From Rhyacichthys aspro (Eukaryota; Chordata; Actinopteri; Gobiiformes; Rhyacichthyidae), in contig CM072166.1 in assembly GCA_036850595.1 (NCBI GenBank), positions 1,061,955 through 1,125,954 on the forward strand: 64,000 nt of DNA, written 5' to 3'. This document shows, one piece after another, positions 11,995 to 24,300 of the stretch. A program made the position numbers and the translations under genes. The notes under the pieces are model-generated. The model worked only from the letters and a program-made list of their open reading frames with translations, was not told the origin of the DNA and ran no database searches. Numbering within the stretch: the first letter of the stretch is position 1; each line of letters begins with the position of its first letter.

Positions 11995-12689
11995 GATGAA
12001 GCTGCAGAAACACAAATATAACCAAATAATACAAATATATCGCTTGCAGTAGAAGTGTCAGTGGCAACAAACAGAAGAAGTATTAAATGGTCACAATGTT
12101 AATAGTTCACATAGAGGTCGTTATTTCCCAAAGTCAAATGGGCATTTTTCTCCTCAGGAAAATGTCTGTTTGTTCCTTTGTTTAATAGAGAGTCACAAAA
12201 TCTCCAAACAACAAAGAGCTTCTGTGTTGCCCTATAAAGAACTGCCATTGTCCCTACGCATGGCACTAGTAAACAATATCAATAGGATTATTATCAATTA
12301 CTTTATGCACTGAAGTTAATTCCAAATATGAAATTTCTTCTATATATACAATACCACCGTATATCACATAATAGGGGTATATTATTAGGGGTTTGGATGC
12401 TTTCTATAGATTACAAAACAATGGTATGTTAATTGCATGTCTAATGTACTGCAAAACGAGCTTAAGCTGAGTTTGTTTACATTCCTTAATTATCAGTAAT
12501 ATTCAGTAATAGCCTTTAGCTCAAAATTTTAAACAATTTTACCTTTAACCGTCACCAAAAACTGCTCAATGGCGCTGTTTGTCTCCTACATGTTTCTCTG
12601 ATAACATCCACAAAAAACCCCCAAAACAGTTAAACAACAACCGTGTAGTTTTATAGAAATAGTAATAACTCGTTTGAAGCTAAAGCTAA

Positions 12690-12805
12690 TTCCGCTTCTG
12701 TCACTAACCGGAAGTTGTCATTTTACCGGAAGTTAATTCGAAGACGCACCGGATGTTATGATGTGACGTCGTTAGCGTGTAGCACACGTCCACAATCCAT
12801 GGAGG
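12690..12805. promoter_or_regulatory. Likely shared promoter between paat and asb3
   Basis: Lies between the divergent genes. It contains two ACCGGAAGTT-type ETS/GABP motifs (around 12709 and 12726), a CACCGGATG core, and TGACGTCG, a CRE half-palindrome, near 12762. A possible first non-coding asb3 exon ends with ATGGAG|GTAAAT near 12803, and the acceptor TTCCTTAAAG at about 13318-13327 precedes the asb3 ATG. paat coding starts at 11994 behind its own acceptor (CTGCAG), so a non-coding first exon is expected here too. No TATA box is seen. This is inference from motifs and gene orientation. Confidence 0.55.
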
Positions 12806-13349
12806 TAAATTGCAGATTTTATTTTATTTTTTATAGTTTTATTACAATTAAACATCGCCTCTAGGCTAGATATAGTTCATTTATTGTTTGTTGTTGCAGT
12901 GATGACGCGTTTCAGAAGAAGAACTGCCGTAATTGGGTTTAAAGCTTGTTGCTTTCAAGTAACTAAGTAGTTTAAGTGTTTATGGTTATGTTTATTAATT
13001 TGAACATATATAGCTATTTAATATAAATCCTTAAGGAAATACTTACAAAAAAACATAATCGAGAAAAAAGAGATCACCTTCAATGTCACTATATGTGAAC
13101 TAAACATTTAGAACTGTAGAAGATAATTTTCCAAAATTTATTCCTCTAATACTGGGTTAAGTCTTCTAGAACATTGTATTGTGAATTTACTGCCGTGTCA
13201 TTGTTGTCCTGTTTGTTACTAATTTACCTTAAAAATAATTCTTTAACAAGGACTCATGCCTCACATAATGTCTTATTGATGGCTCCTGTCTTCTCTAATG
13301 TAGACTAATTCTCTTTTTTCCTTAAAGTGAAGGAAAGGGAGGTTGTAGG

Positions 13350-16037
13350 ATGGACTTCACTGAGGTTTACTGCGACACTGTGTGCAGTGTCTCTGCAGCG
13401 GCTCGGTCCGGATCCAGGAGGCAGGTCCAGAGGCTGATCCAGAGCGGACACAGTGTGGACATAAAGGACAACCGTGGCTGGAACTCACTCCACGAAGCGG
13501 CTGCAGCTGGAAACGATGGATGTGTGAGAGCAATACTGAAAGCTGCAGGTCAGAAAACACATCTGCAAAGTAAACAAAAGGACATAAAGTCATATAGGAT
13601 GTTTTTTCATTACAATTGAATGAATTTGCTCAGAGCTCACTAAGCTTACACTCAGCTCTTATTCTGTGATCTGTATTTTCTTTTCAGCTGCTTCGTCTCA
13701 TGGTCTTCGCTCCTTTGTAAACTCTCTGACCCACGAGGGAGAGTCGGCCTGTTTCTTAGCTGCTCATAACGGACACTTAGCTGTCGTCAAACTGCTGCTG
13801 AAAGCCAAGGCCAACTTCAATCAGCAAACGAACGACCTGTCCAGCCCTCTCTACGCAGGTATGACTCTCAGTGTGAGTCGTATTAAGACCTGCCTCAGAT
13901 TTAAGACTGTTTTCATGCAGTTGCTCTGTGTTTCTCAGCTGTAGACAGAGGTCACACTGACATTGTGCAGTTGTTGATTCGTCAAGGAGCAGAAGTAAAC
14001 AGGGCCCACACTGCCTCCTGCTGGACCTGCCTCCATCAGGCTGTTTATAGGGTACAATGAAAAGCAGTAGTAACAATAACCGAATGTTTATGTGGTATTG
14101 CTTCTGATCTGTCTGAACTGGGTAAAGGGACAGGCTCTCTCTATTTTTTTGCTCCAAAACAGCAAAAACACAGAAGAGAACAATATTTATTTGATTATAT
14201 ACTTATACAGATTGTAAAAAGATCTTGAAGCTGTTTTCTTTTCAGGGCCACAGTAACATGGTCCGGCTCCTCTCTGAAGTGTCTGACCTGGAGGCAGTGG
14301 ACGACCACAGGATCACGCCTCTGTTTGTGGCGGCGCAGTACGGAGAGCTGGAGTCTCTCAGGATCCTCATCTCTGCAGGTTTTTATTAACGTTTATCACC
14401 ATTATCCAACTGTGTAGTGCCTTAGTTACTGGGGTTGTAACCTCATTCAGCCCTTGGTCATGTTTTATACTTTAATTAGCAAAAATAGCCAATTTTATTC
14501 AGCGATATAAAACCAGAAAATATGTGGTTACATCAGGTAATCCAGAAGTACATCGAATGTACATGAAGTAATGTATTGCTGTGCATCCCGTTCAGGAGCG
14601 AGCGTGAACTGCCAGGCGGAGGACGGGGCCACTCCTCTCCTGATCTCGTCTCAGGAGGGACACGGGGCCTGTGTGGACATGCTGCTGCTGAACGGGGCCG
14701 ACCCGAACCTGAGCTGCGGCTCCGAGTGGCTCCAGCTGCCGCTCCACGCCGCCGCGGAGTTTGGACACATCAGGTAACTATCATCAGGATAAAAAAAATG
14801 AGCTCTTTTTAATGTCCTCCTGTTGAGAGAAAATAAAAGATAAAACTTGCTAAACCCACATTATTGCACTTTGTTTCTCTGCAGAATCCTGAAAAGGCTG
14901 ATGGCAGTGACAGACCGGACCTGTGACTGCAGCCCGGGCCAGGTGAGTCCTCTGTACCTGGCCGTACAAAAAGACCAGAGGCAGGTGGTGGAGGTTCTTC
15001 TGAAGGAGGGCTTCAGCCCGAACGCCCAGGACTGTGACGAGCTGCTGGGACTGAGGTCTCCGCTCGCTCTGGCTCTGTTTCAGGCGTCGCACACACCCTC
15101 CAGCAGGTAACAGTCACTCCACACCTGATACACTGCTCTACACTGCTCTACACTGCTCTACAGAGGGGTTTTCTGTGTAATTAGGGTCACTCCTCTGTTC
15201 TCTTTTCTTTGATAAAGCTCTGAAATAATGAAGCTGCTGTTGGCGGCCGGAGCGTCTCTTCACAAAGAGTCGTGGGCTCACGTTTTAAAGGCTGAAAAAC
15301 CAAATCGACTGCAGCTGGTACTGAGCTTCAGGTCTGTCCCTGGTTCTTTTCCTCGAGAACAGAACTCAGAATGTTGTCCTGAAGCGGAGAGAAGAGCGTT
15401 AACGGAGCTGGAGATGACGGAGCTGGTTGATGAGTGTGTCAAACAAGCGGAGAACGGCGAAATGTGGCTGCCTCTGCTTTTGAACGCAGGACTGGAGCCA
15501 GACTCACTGCTGCAGACAGACATGTAACAACCACAGCTGATCACTATTCATTAGCTTCAACAGAGACAAACTAATTTGTTACATTCCATGCTTATCTAAG
15601 AAGAGACAGTGATTTAGATTTTTCACTTTAAAACGTGTTTGTTGCAGGTTTAAAGAGGCTCCCAGTCCTGCGCTGAACCTCCTGCTGCAGTTTGTGAACT
15701 GGTCCTGCCTCAGTCCAGATCTAAGACTCGTTCTGGATCAGAGACGAGCCGAGAAAACCTGGGATCCTCTGCCGCTGTTTGGTATGAGGACAATCAATGA
15801 CAGAGCAGCTCTACTCATATTTATATCCTATGCTTATCCCTTTCCCCTCTTTTTTTATCTGCAGGCTCCGTTCCCAGTCTGTCTCACTTGTGTCGGCTCC
15901 AGATCAGAACGGTCCTGGGATCAGCTCTGTTAATGAGGACCACAACCATCCAGAGACTTCCTGTTCCTGTCCCGTTACATCACTTCCTCCAGTTCAGAGA
16001 CGTCCAGCCATGTCTTCAAGTGGATCTAAAAGACTGA
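13350..16037 (+). CDS. asb3: Ankyrin repeat and SOCS box protein 3
   Basis: Nine coding exons: 13350-13548, 13688-13858, 13939-14051, 14246-14378, 14596-14773, 14885-15106, 15218-15523, 15648-15781 and 15865-16037 (TGA 16035). All junctions are in phase; 542 residues, close to ASB3's usual 518. It opens MDFTEVYCDT and has a tandem series of ankyrin repeats: DIKDNRGWNSLHEAAAAGND, GESACFLAAHNGHLAVVKLL, ASCWTCLHQAV, ITPLFVAAQYGELESLRILI, ATPLLISSQEGHGACVDMLL, LPLHAAAEFGHIRIL. The C terminus has SLSHLCRLQIRTVLG and LPVPVPLHHFL, a SOCS box. ASB proteins are substrate receptors of Elongin BC-Cullin5 ubiquitin ligases; ASB3 is reported to target TNFR2. The start is the first ATG after the acceptor at 13327 and matches the family N terminus. 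AATAAA at 16113-16118. Divergent from paat. Confidence 0.93.
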
Positions 16038-16599
16038 GCACCATAACATATCCACTCACACAGACAATAATTTAACTGTTTACACTTCATTTTTTTTTCA
16101 TTTCTGTTGCTAAATAAATGCAGAAAATAAACACCTTTTCACACTGATTTTTTTCAGTCTTAAAACTAAATCTCAAAGACTCCCCAAGTACCACTCAAGA
16201 AAGTCAGAGAACCATGTGTTGAGAAATGGTAAAATAATAATAAAAAAGACTCCTTTTGTAAGAGACTTAACAGTAATAACAGAATTTACCAAATATATTT
16301 ATTAAAGCCTCATTTATTCCCACGTGGCTAAATAATAAAAAAGCTTAAGGTTTTACTCTTGTCCTGGTACAATGCTAATACTAATACTACTTTGCATTTT
16401 CCCTGCTTTTTTCCATGATGTAAAAATAAATAATAAAACAAAATAAGCAAAATGAGGTTCAAATGAAAAAAAAAAAATCATTATCCCCTTTACATGTGTT
16501 TTCTTCACATTATTTTATATTTTTACGTGTCCTTTTTCTGTATTATGTTTGTGTTTATATTGCGTTTCAATTTTAGGGCGATGGGAAGGACACCCTCTT

Positions 16600-16834
16600 C
16601 TCTCATTGGTTCTAATCGCTGTCAGTCATAATTTCCTTGTCTCTGATTGGCTGGCGTCACGTTGTTGGGCGGGGATTGTGTTTGACAGGGGGAAGTAACC
16701 GCAGCCACAAACCAACAACAAGAAGCGGCTCATTTTCGGTGGTTTACCTGCCTTTAAAGCTCATATTTTAACTCTTTAATGTCACAACGACTCGACAGAA
16801 ACATCGTGAAGATATGCCTTAATGCATTTCATCC
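16600..16834 (+). promoter_or_regulatory. abca5: Probable abca5 promoter and non-coding first exon
   Basis: Two inverted CCAAT boxes (CTCATTGGT near 16602 and CTGATTGGCTGG near 16644), a GC box GGGCGGGG at 16677-16684 and GGGGGAAGT downstream, then a strong donor GTAAGT at 16835. The next in-phase acceptor (GTTTTCCAG) is at 18313-18321, eleven bases before the abca5 ATG. TATA-less, housekeeping-like. The transcription start is not resolved. Confidence 0.5.
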
Positions 16835-17791
16835 GTAAGTAAGAAAAATGTGGGCTTTTCCTCCTGTTTTGTCACGTTTTCGGCCATTCCCGTTTTATTT
16901 GTACGTGCAGCACTGAAACAGCATTTAGCTTCCAGTGGCTAACACTTTCACTTAAACCAGCAACAGCGGTTTATAATCTCAGTTTTTCCCAATAAAATCC
17001 ACTAGAATAATCATTTTAAATTGTTTTATAGCAGGTATTAATGCTAACCAGAGAGAAGTGGTTGCTGAATGTAGCTTGCTTTACGTGAATCCACCTCAAA
17101 AACGTGAATTTCTCAGGTGTTTTCTCCAAACATTTATAATTGTCTTTCCGCGTTGACACTGGTTTTAGACGGAATCAGGGATAATCTCGTTAAAATATAC
17201 TCTGGAGATTATTGTAATGCGTTTAATCCAGGAATAATTCACCTCTGGGGTTTAAAATATTGGTTAGCTGCAAATTTGACGAATAATAACGTGATATAAT
17301 GAAATATGACTCTTAAAATATCTATAATTTCCTTGTTAAATGTACCTAAACTGTATCTATGTAAGTGTTTGCATCCTTATTTTTACAAGAAGCGGTCACC
17401 TAATTGAATTTAGAGGAGATTAATCTAACACTTTTAATTTATTAATGGTTAATTAATGTTTCAAATGTTTAAACTCTGTTTATCTGCAAACAGCACATAC
17501 ATACTTGATTATATCTATATTGTATTACTTTCTATACAAAAATTCACACTACGGTGGCCCTGTAGGGACATGATGTTTTCAAGGAACAAACCCAGTGGCT
17601 TTCGACCAGATTGACTCAGGGTGTTGTGTGTTGATGATGTCAACAAACTACGTTTTACAGGGTCTCTATTAGAAAAGAAATACAGATAACAGATAATATA
17701 TACTAAATACTGAGTAAAGCACATTGCCATTCTTCAAGCAAAATGTGTATTATGGCTGATGTGAAGCTATTATGAAAGCTTCAGTCTGATT

Positions 17792-18118
17792 TTCTTTTTT
17801 TGTCTCTGTCTCAGACTCCACTCTCCTCCAAAATCAGTCTAGGGACCTCTCCTGCTTCTCTTTTATTAAAAAATAAAACCAGACCAGTTTTTCCTCCAAA
17901 ATACTAATCCATTTGACCAAACTGAAGTTTAGAGTTTAGCGTTAGCTTAGCTGTGACTTCAGCGTCAGGACGACAATTATCTCCTCCTCGTTAAACATTA
18001 CGTGATTGAATTGACAGTATTTATCTGTGTTTTACGTTGTCTCCCTTTTCTCTGTTGATGCTTGTCTTTTTTCAGCTGTTTCTCTGTTAAAAGACATATT
18101 CATAAAGACTGTTTTTTC
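17792..18118. repeat. Interspersed element, copy A
   Basis: Nearly identical over about 300 bp to 41778-42060 (TTCTTTTTTTGTC..CTGTC, AAAACCAGACCAGTTTTTCC, CTCCTCGTTAAACATTACGT, TTTTTTCAGCTGTTTCTC). It breaks off after AAAGACATATTCA, lacking the GTGTCGACCAATGGGAGC tail present in the other good copies. It has an internal 30-bp difference near 17845. No open frame of note and no clear terminal inverted repeat or target-site duplication could be confirmed by eye. Confidence 0.85.
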
Positions 18119-18332
18119 TCAAATGTTTGATGTTTACAATAAACTATTTGGGTTTAAACCATTTTCACAACGAGAAGAAACAAATATAACATAATAAGAG
18201 CAGCTGTAAATAACCGACACAGTGTAATAACAACATTTACACACACATTCACATATAGGACACATGAATGACTATATTATGCCCAATTACATGGTTTTCT
18301 GGTCCTGTGGTTGTTTTCCAGCTGAGGCCCGG

Positions 18333-21300
18333 ATGGAGGAGGTGCGTTCCCGTCCGTACATCATCCCGGTGAGGCATGGTGGCAGCATGGGCCAGACTCA
18401 GCGCAGAGACGCCGGAGTGTGGCACCAAACACGCAGCCTGCTCTACAAGAACCTGCTCATCAAGTGGAGGACCAAGCAGCAGAGTTTACACGTGAGCCCA
18501 GCTTATCTGCCTCTGTTTACACAAACCAGGAAGAGCACTCAGACCGACACTCCCTTTTCGCTCTGATATCTGAGTTTATTCAGGCCACAGTTCATCTCTT
18601 CTGTTAGTCCAGCACATTTTTACTTTGGGCTGAAGCTTACGTTGAGGATGTTTAGCACAAATTTATAATTAAGTCTTCTTTTTGTTTCTCAAATATTGTC
18701 TCATTTAAGTCTACTTTTACGTACTTTAATCAATTTGTGTTTTATTTGTCCCGTGTTGTTCTTTTCCGTGCAGGGACAGTGGGACAGGGAAGTCACTGCA
18801 AGATTAAAACTCAGTAGAATCTAGTAAACGGAGTCATTATTTCCATTTCTTTACAGCTCAAAGACAAACTGAGCACTGCCCTCTGTTCATAGTCAACAGC
18901 ATGTTCCTGCAGGGCACAAGATGGCAGCAGTCCATCTTCAAAAATACTCTCTTTTCTCAGAGTGTCTGGGTTAATATAATAGTTCATCGTGTTCGTCTCT
19001 CTGTAGGAGCTGATCCTGCCGCTGCTGCTGCTTGGCCTGCTCATCCTCATCAGCACTCTGAACCCTCACGTTTACTACGGCAGCATCAGCACCATGGAGC
19101 TGCAGCAGGACCGGCCCTTCTTCAAAAGCCTGGGCTACACTCCCATCAGCAACATCACCAACCACATCATGGAGGAGGTGGCTCAGGCCATGCGTGAGTC
19201 TCACGTTTACACCAACACGGCTCAGAAAGTCACTGTTAATGGGTTTCTTTTACCCTTTAATGCCAGACAGAAGAAACAGAAAAGTCTAATATTTTGAAAT
19301 TGAGTTATTTATTAGACCTAAAAACAAAATCCAAAAAATCTGGCGTTTTTTAACCCCAGAGAGGATCATTTTTAGGACTTTATCTTGAACTTTCTTTTTC
19401 CTAAAATGTATAAAACAACCAATAATTGTGTCCTTTTTTAAAAAACTGGTAAATACGAAATCATTTTGTTTGTGAAAACTGAGGAGACAAAAGAGAGCTA
19501 TTAGCAAGTGAAATATTGAAAATTGTGTGTGTACAATAAACACTATGTAGTTTTTTTCTACCACATAATGTATAAAATAGACAGTTATTATATACTATTG
19601 CAATAAAGTAAATGTTTATATGAAAGTAGCACTAACATTAATGCAATTCCCAGAATAACATTTTTAAAACTATCAAACCTCATTCAACCTCAGTGAATGT
19701 TGCAGTTCATGAATAAATCCACCAGGGGGCGCAGGGTTTTCAGGAGAGTATTGTTTGTGTGTGTTGTGCAGAAGGCTCAGAGCAAATATGATACGTATGT
19801 TAGTCTAGAGTTTATTTTCTTGTCCGTACTGCAGCCATCGAGGACCATCTGGAGATGTTCGCCAGTGAAGAAGACCTGGAGAACGCCAGTCTGTACGAGC
19901 CGTCCAGTTACGTCGGAGTGGTGTTTCTGGATAAAGCAGCCACTTCTTATCGACTGAGGTTCCCCTACAACCAGCTGCCTCTGCCCAGCGACTACACCGA
20001 GACCATCGGTATTTGGGGTTTGATTTTAGTATTACGCAGGTCTTTTTTCTTTTTATCCATTTCCATTACACAGCTACCTTTTCCTGTTCAAACTTAAACC
20101 ACATCTACTTAATTTGAGTCTGTGTTTGAAATGGGTAATTTAAGAAGTGTGGAGTGATTTTTAACAACATAAACCTTGTATTTTTTGTCTTTTATTGTCT
20201 TCTCGTTCTGCAGCGAACTGCTTTTCGAGTTCGACAAACTGCAGAGCGGCGAATTACTGGTACACAGGGTTCACCAGGCTCCAGTCTCTGATCGACGCCG
20301 CCATCATCCAGGTCTGAACTAAATGAGTAGAAATGTGGACTCAGGCTGCTCCGATCAGGATTTTTTACACTGATCATGGGTTTGATTATGTTCCTTAATA
20401 AAATCACTATTCTTAAAAACACAGAAGCCTGTTTTGAATATTAAATATTAGCGGGAGGTAAAACTAAAAGGTAATCAACAGCAAATGTTTTCTTTTCTTT
20501 TGTTTATTTACTTTTTTAGTTTTTTAGTCGCGGCAGACTCTGTGAAACCGAGAGCTGCTCTACTTGCTCTTAATGATGCTTTGAAAACACTGACGACTTG
20601 GACCCTTCTTCAGCGACTCAGACTCGGACCCTTCTTCAGTGACTCAGACTCGGACTCTTCTTCAACGACTCAGACTCAGACCCTTCTTCAGCGACTCAGA
20701 CTCAGACCCTTCTTCAGCGACTCAGACTCAATTTAGACGACCCTTCTTCAGTGACTCAGACTCGGACTCTTCTTCAGACAACTCAGACTCTCCTTCAAAA
20801 TAAATTAAAATAGACTTAGCGACTCAGACTCGGACTACTCTTCTTCAGCGACTCAGACTCTCCTTCAGCGACTCAGACTCAGACTCTTCTTCAGCGACTC
20901 AATTTCCGACTCAGACTCTTCTTCAGCGACTCAGACTCAGACTCGGACTCTTCTTCAACGACTCAGACTCTTCTTCAATGACTCAGACTCTTCTTCAACG
21001 ACTCAGACTCAGACTCTTCTTCAACGACTCAGACTCAGACTCTTCTTCAACGACTCAGACTCAGACTCTTCTTCAGCGACTCAGACTCGGACGCTCCCTC
21101 CATCTGTTGAATTGTTAACTCTCTCGTTTTGTGTCCAGATGCAGACGAAGCGCTCGGTCTGGAACGAGATGGACTTCCGAGCCGTGATGATGGGTCAGCC
21201 CGGTTCGGTGGAGGTCCAGAAGTTCCCTCACGCTCTCATCTCCATTTACCTGGTGCTGGCCTTCACTCCCTTCGTCACGTTTCTCATCGTGAACGTCGCG

Positions 21301-24300
21301 GCCGAGAAGGAGCACAGGCTCAAAGACACCATGACCATGATGGGCCTCTACGACAGCGCCTTCTGGTGGGACGAAAACACACTTCAGATCACATTTTATA
21401 TTTCAGGATAATATACACTAGAGTTTTCAAAGTAAATCGAATCAGAGAGGAAGAGTCTTCATTATTTTATTTTTACTTTTTTCAAACTAAAATGGGTCAG
21501 GATTGTTTTTTAAGAGACTCCTGTTCCTAAAATTCTGATAGAAACGCAGCAAAACTTCAATTTCCAAACTTTTATTTATATGAGGACTGGATTTGAAAAT
21601 GTAAAAATGTGTAAGGCTTGAAGTTCCTCTTGATTGTTTTGGACTGCAGTAATTGTATGAGCACTGTGTCTTCCATCTTATTCTGTCTATTTTTAAAATC
21701 TTTCTCCTCCATTTTTAAATCCAGCTCATATTCTTGTCTCTTTTTTGTCCTTCAGGTTGTCTTGGGGGCTGCTGTACGCCGCTCTGGTCACTACTATGTC
21801 CATCCTCATGTCTATCATCGCCACATACACCGCTCTTTTCCCCAACAGCAACTTCCTGGTCATCTTCTTCCTCATCTTCCTCTACGGGATCTCCTCTGTG
21901 AGTAGGAAACGCCAGTATATATGAAATATGAAAAGGAAAAAAGTCTGTATTTATTAAACTGTGTGATTGTAAACCTGCAAAATGATCACCTTATAAATAC
22001 CTTCTGAAGTAGAATGTATGAATATATATGTTTAGTCCAACTTTAGACCTGTTTAGTCCTACTTTAGACCTGTTTAGTCCAACTTTAGACCTGCTTAGTC
22101 CAACTTTAGACCTTTTTAGTCCAACTTTAGACCTTTTTAGTCCAACTTTAGACCTGTTCAGTCCAACTTTAGACCTTTTTAGTCCAACTTTAGACCTGTT
22201 TAGTCCAACTTTAGACCTGTTTAGTCCAACTTTAGACCTGTTTAGTCCAACTTTAGACCTGTTTAGTCCAACTTTAGACCTTTTTAGTCCAACTTTAGAC
22301 CTGTTTAGTCCAACTTCAGACCTGTTTAGTCCAACTTTAGACCTGTTTAGTCCAACTTCAGACCTGTTTAGTCCAACTTTAGACCTGTTTAGTCCAACTT
22401 CAGACCTGTTTAGTCCAACTTTAGACCTGTTTAGTCCTACTTTAGACCTGTTTAGTCCAACTTTAGACCTGTTTAGTCCAACTTTAGACCTTTTTAGTCC
22501 AACTTTAGACCTGTTTAGTCCAACTTTAGACCTTTTTAGTCCAACTTTAGACCTTTTTAGTCCAACTTTAGACCTGTTTAGTCCTACTTTAGACCTTTTT
22601 AGTCCAACTTTAGACCTGTTTAGTCCAACTTTAGAGGCCGTCCACAGAGAATTAAATGAGGAGACTAATGGCCAATAGTGGACTGGTGATAAAATGTGAG
22701 TGAATAATAATCAAAGGCAGTGTTCAGAAGACATTTGTCCTAATCTCTGATCCTGTCTGTGCCTCTCCTCAGATCTTCTTCTCCTTCATGTTGACGCCTC
22801 TCTTTAAAAAGCCCAAGTTTGCGAGCACCGTGGGTTCGATGTTGACTGTGGTGTTCGGGTGTCTGTCCCTCTTCACCGTCCTCATGAGAGACTTCCCTCA
22901 GCCCCTCGTCTGGCTGCTCTGTCTCCTGTCGCCCAGCGCCTTCTCCATCGGCATCGCTCAGGTACATATTTCACTGTGATGCTAAATACAGGGCGTCCAC
23001 AGGTCCTTAAAAAGTCTTAAAATTTCTTAAATGCCATAATATAAAAATAAGACCTTAAATCCATGTTTCTAAGGTCTTAAAAATGCAGTCAAACCGACGG
23101 CATAAACATACTTTTCATTATTTATGCTCGTCTGTGTGTCACACAGAAAGAGACAGGTGGAACCAACTAAAATACATGTTTGTGAGGTTTGGTGCAAATT
23201 TTACAAGAAAGTATTAAAACTTGGAACAATGGGGATCAAAGCTTCCATCAGACATTAGAACAAAGTTTGGCTCCACCGAAAGTTAAAAAATGAATTGTGG
23301 ATGGTATTAAAACGGTCTTAAAAAGTCTTAACTTTAACTCTTCGACAGATACGATGTAAATATGAGGACTGTCCCTGTGTCGTTGCAGGTGGTGTATCTG
23401 GAGGCTCAGGGCGACGGAGCGGTCTTCTCGTCGCTGCTGAACGGACCTCACCCTCTGTACGTCCCGCTGCTGATGCTGGTGCTCGACTGTGTGCTCTACC
23501 TGCTGCTGGCCATTTACCTCGACCAGGTGCTTCCAGGTGAGTCTTTGGCTGTGTCCCAGTCGCCAGGATCCTTCTTTGGACCCAGGATGCATCTGTGGAT
23601 CCTCTGGGCCTTTCCCTACCCACAATGCACTGTCAGTGTTTTGGAAAAAAGGCGGCAGAAAAGAAAGTGAGGCTTAAAGTGAAGAATTTTCAGTTTAAAT
23701 ACTAATTAATTAATATATTAAGTGTATTTTTGCTGTGTTCATAGAAAATGTTTTATTTTGAAAAACATTTGTCCAATAAACTGCACAGTTCAGTTTTATT
23801 TCACACAAGGCACAGGCTTTCTAGCATATAACATATCACATTCAGCTCCTCTTGTTTTACAAAAAATACATGTGACATAAATAAATAAAAATAAAGTAAA
23901 TATCAACTAATGTAACTAACTATTCAGCTCCACAAATGTTTCTGTCCTTTCTTCATGAGCCATGGCTCAGTGTCAGACTCTCACTAACATCAGGCTGTGA
24001 TTATAAAAACAATCTTGGGCTTTGTTTTTCATTTTATTAATTTTTGTAGAGGTTTTGTTCACTTATTCCCAGAGTCTAGCCTTGGCTTCAGAGGAGTCGA
24101 CTCCGAAGGAAAGCTCCTGTTGATTGAGAAATGGCCATTGTTTAGAGTATTTTCTCTGAGCCCAGACGTATCTCTTCTTTCTCATTAAGGCTTTAAGAAG
24201 TATCCTGTTTTGTCTGTGTTTTGATGCACATCTGATGCACATTTTCCAGGTGAGTTCGGGATGCGGCGCTCCCTGATCTACTTCCTGAAGCCGTCCTATT

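Larger units (their letters stand above)
16038..18332. other. Intergenic region, asb3 3' UTR to abca5 first coding exon
   Basis: Holds the short asb3 3' UTR, AT-rich spacer, the abca5 promoter (about 16600-16740), a probable non-coding abca5 first exon ending ATTTCATCC|GTAAGT at 16834, and an intron with an interspersed element (17792-18118). Open frames such as 17117-17299 and 17515-17730 are AT-rich chance frames. No other gene is visible. Confidence 0.7.

Noticed and set aside
22028..22678. 216-codon open frame of LFSPTLD heptads
   Set aside because: It is a 21-bp minisatellite inside an abca5 intron; the frame stays open only because 21 is a multiple of three.
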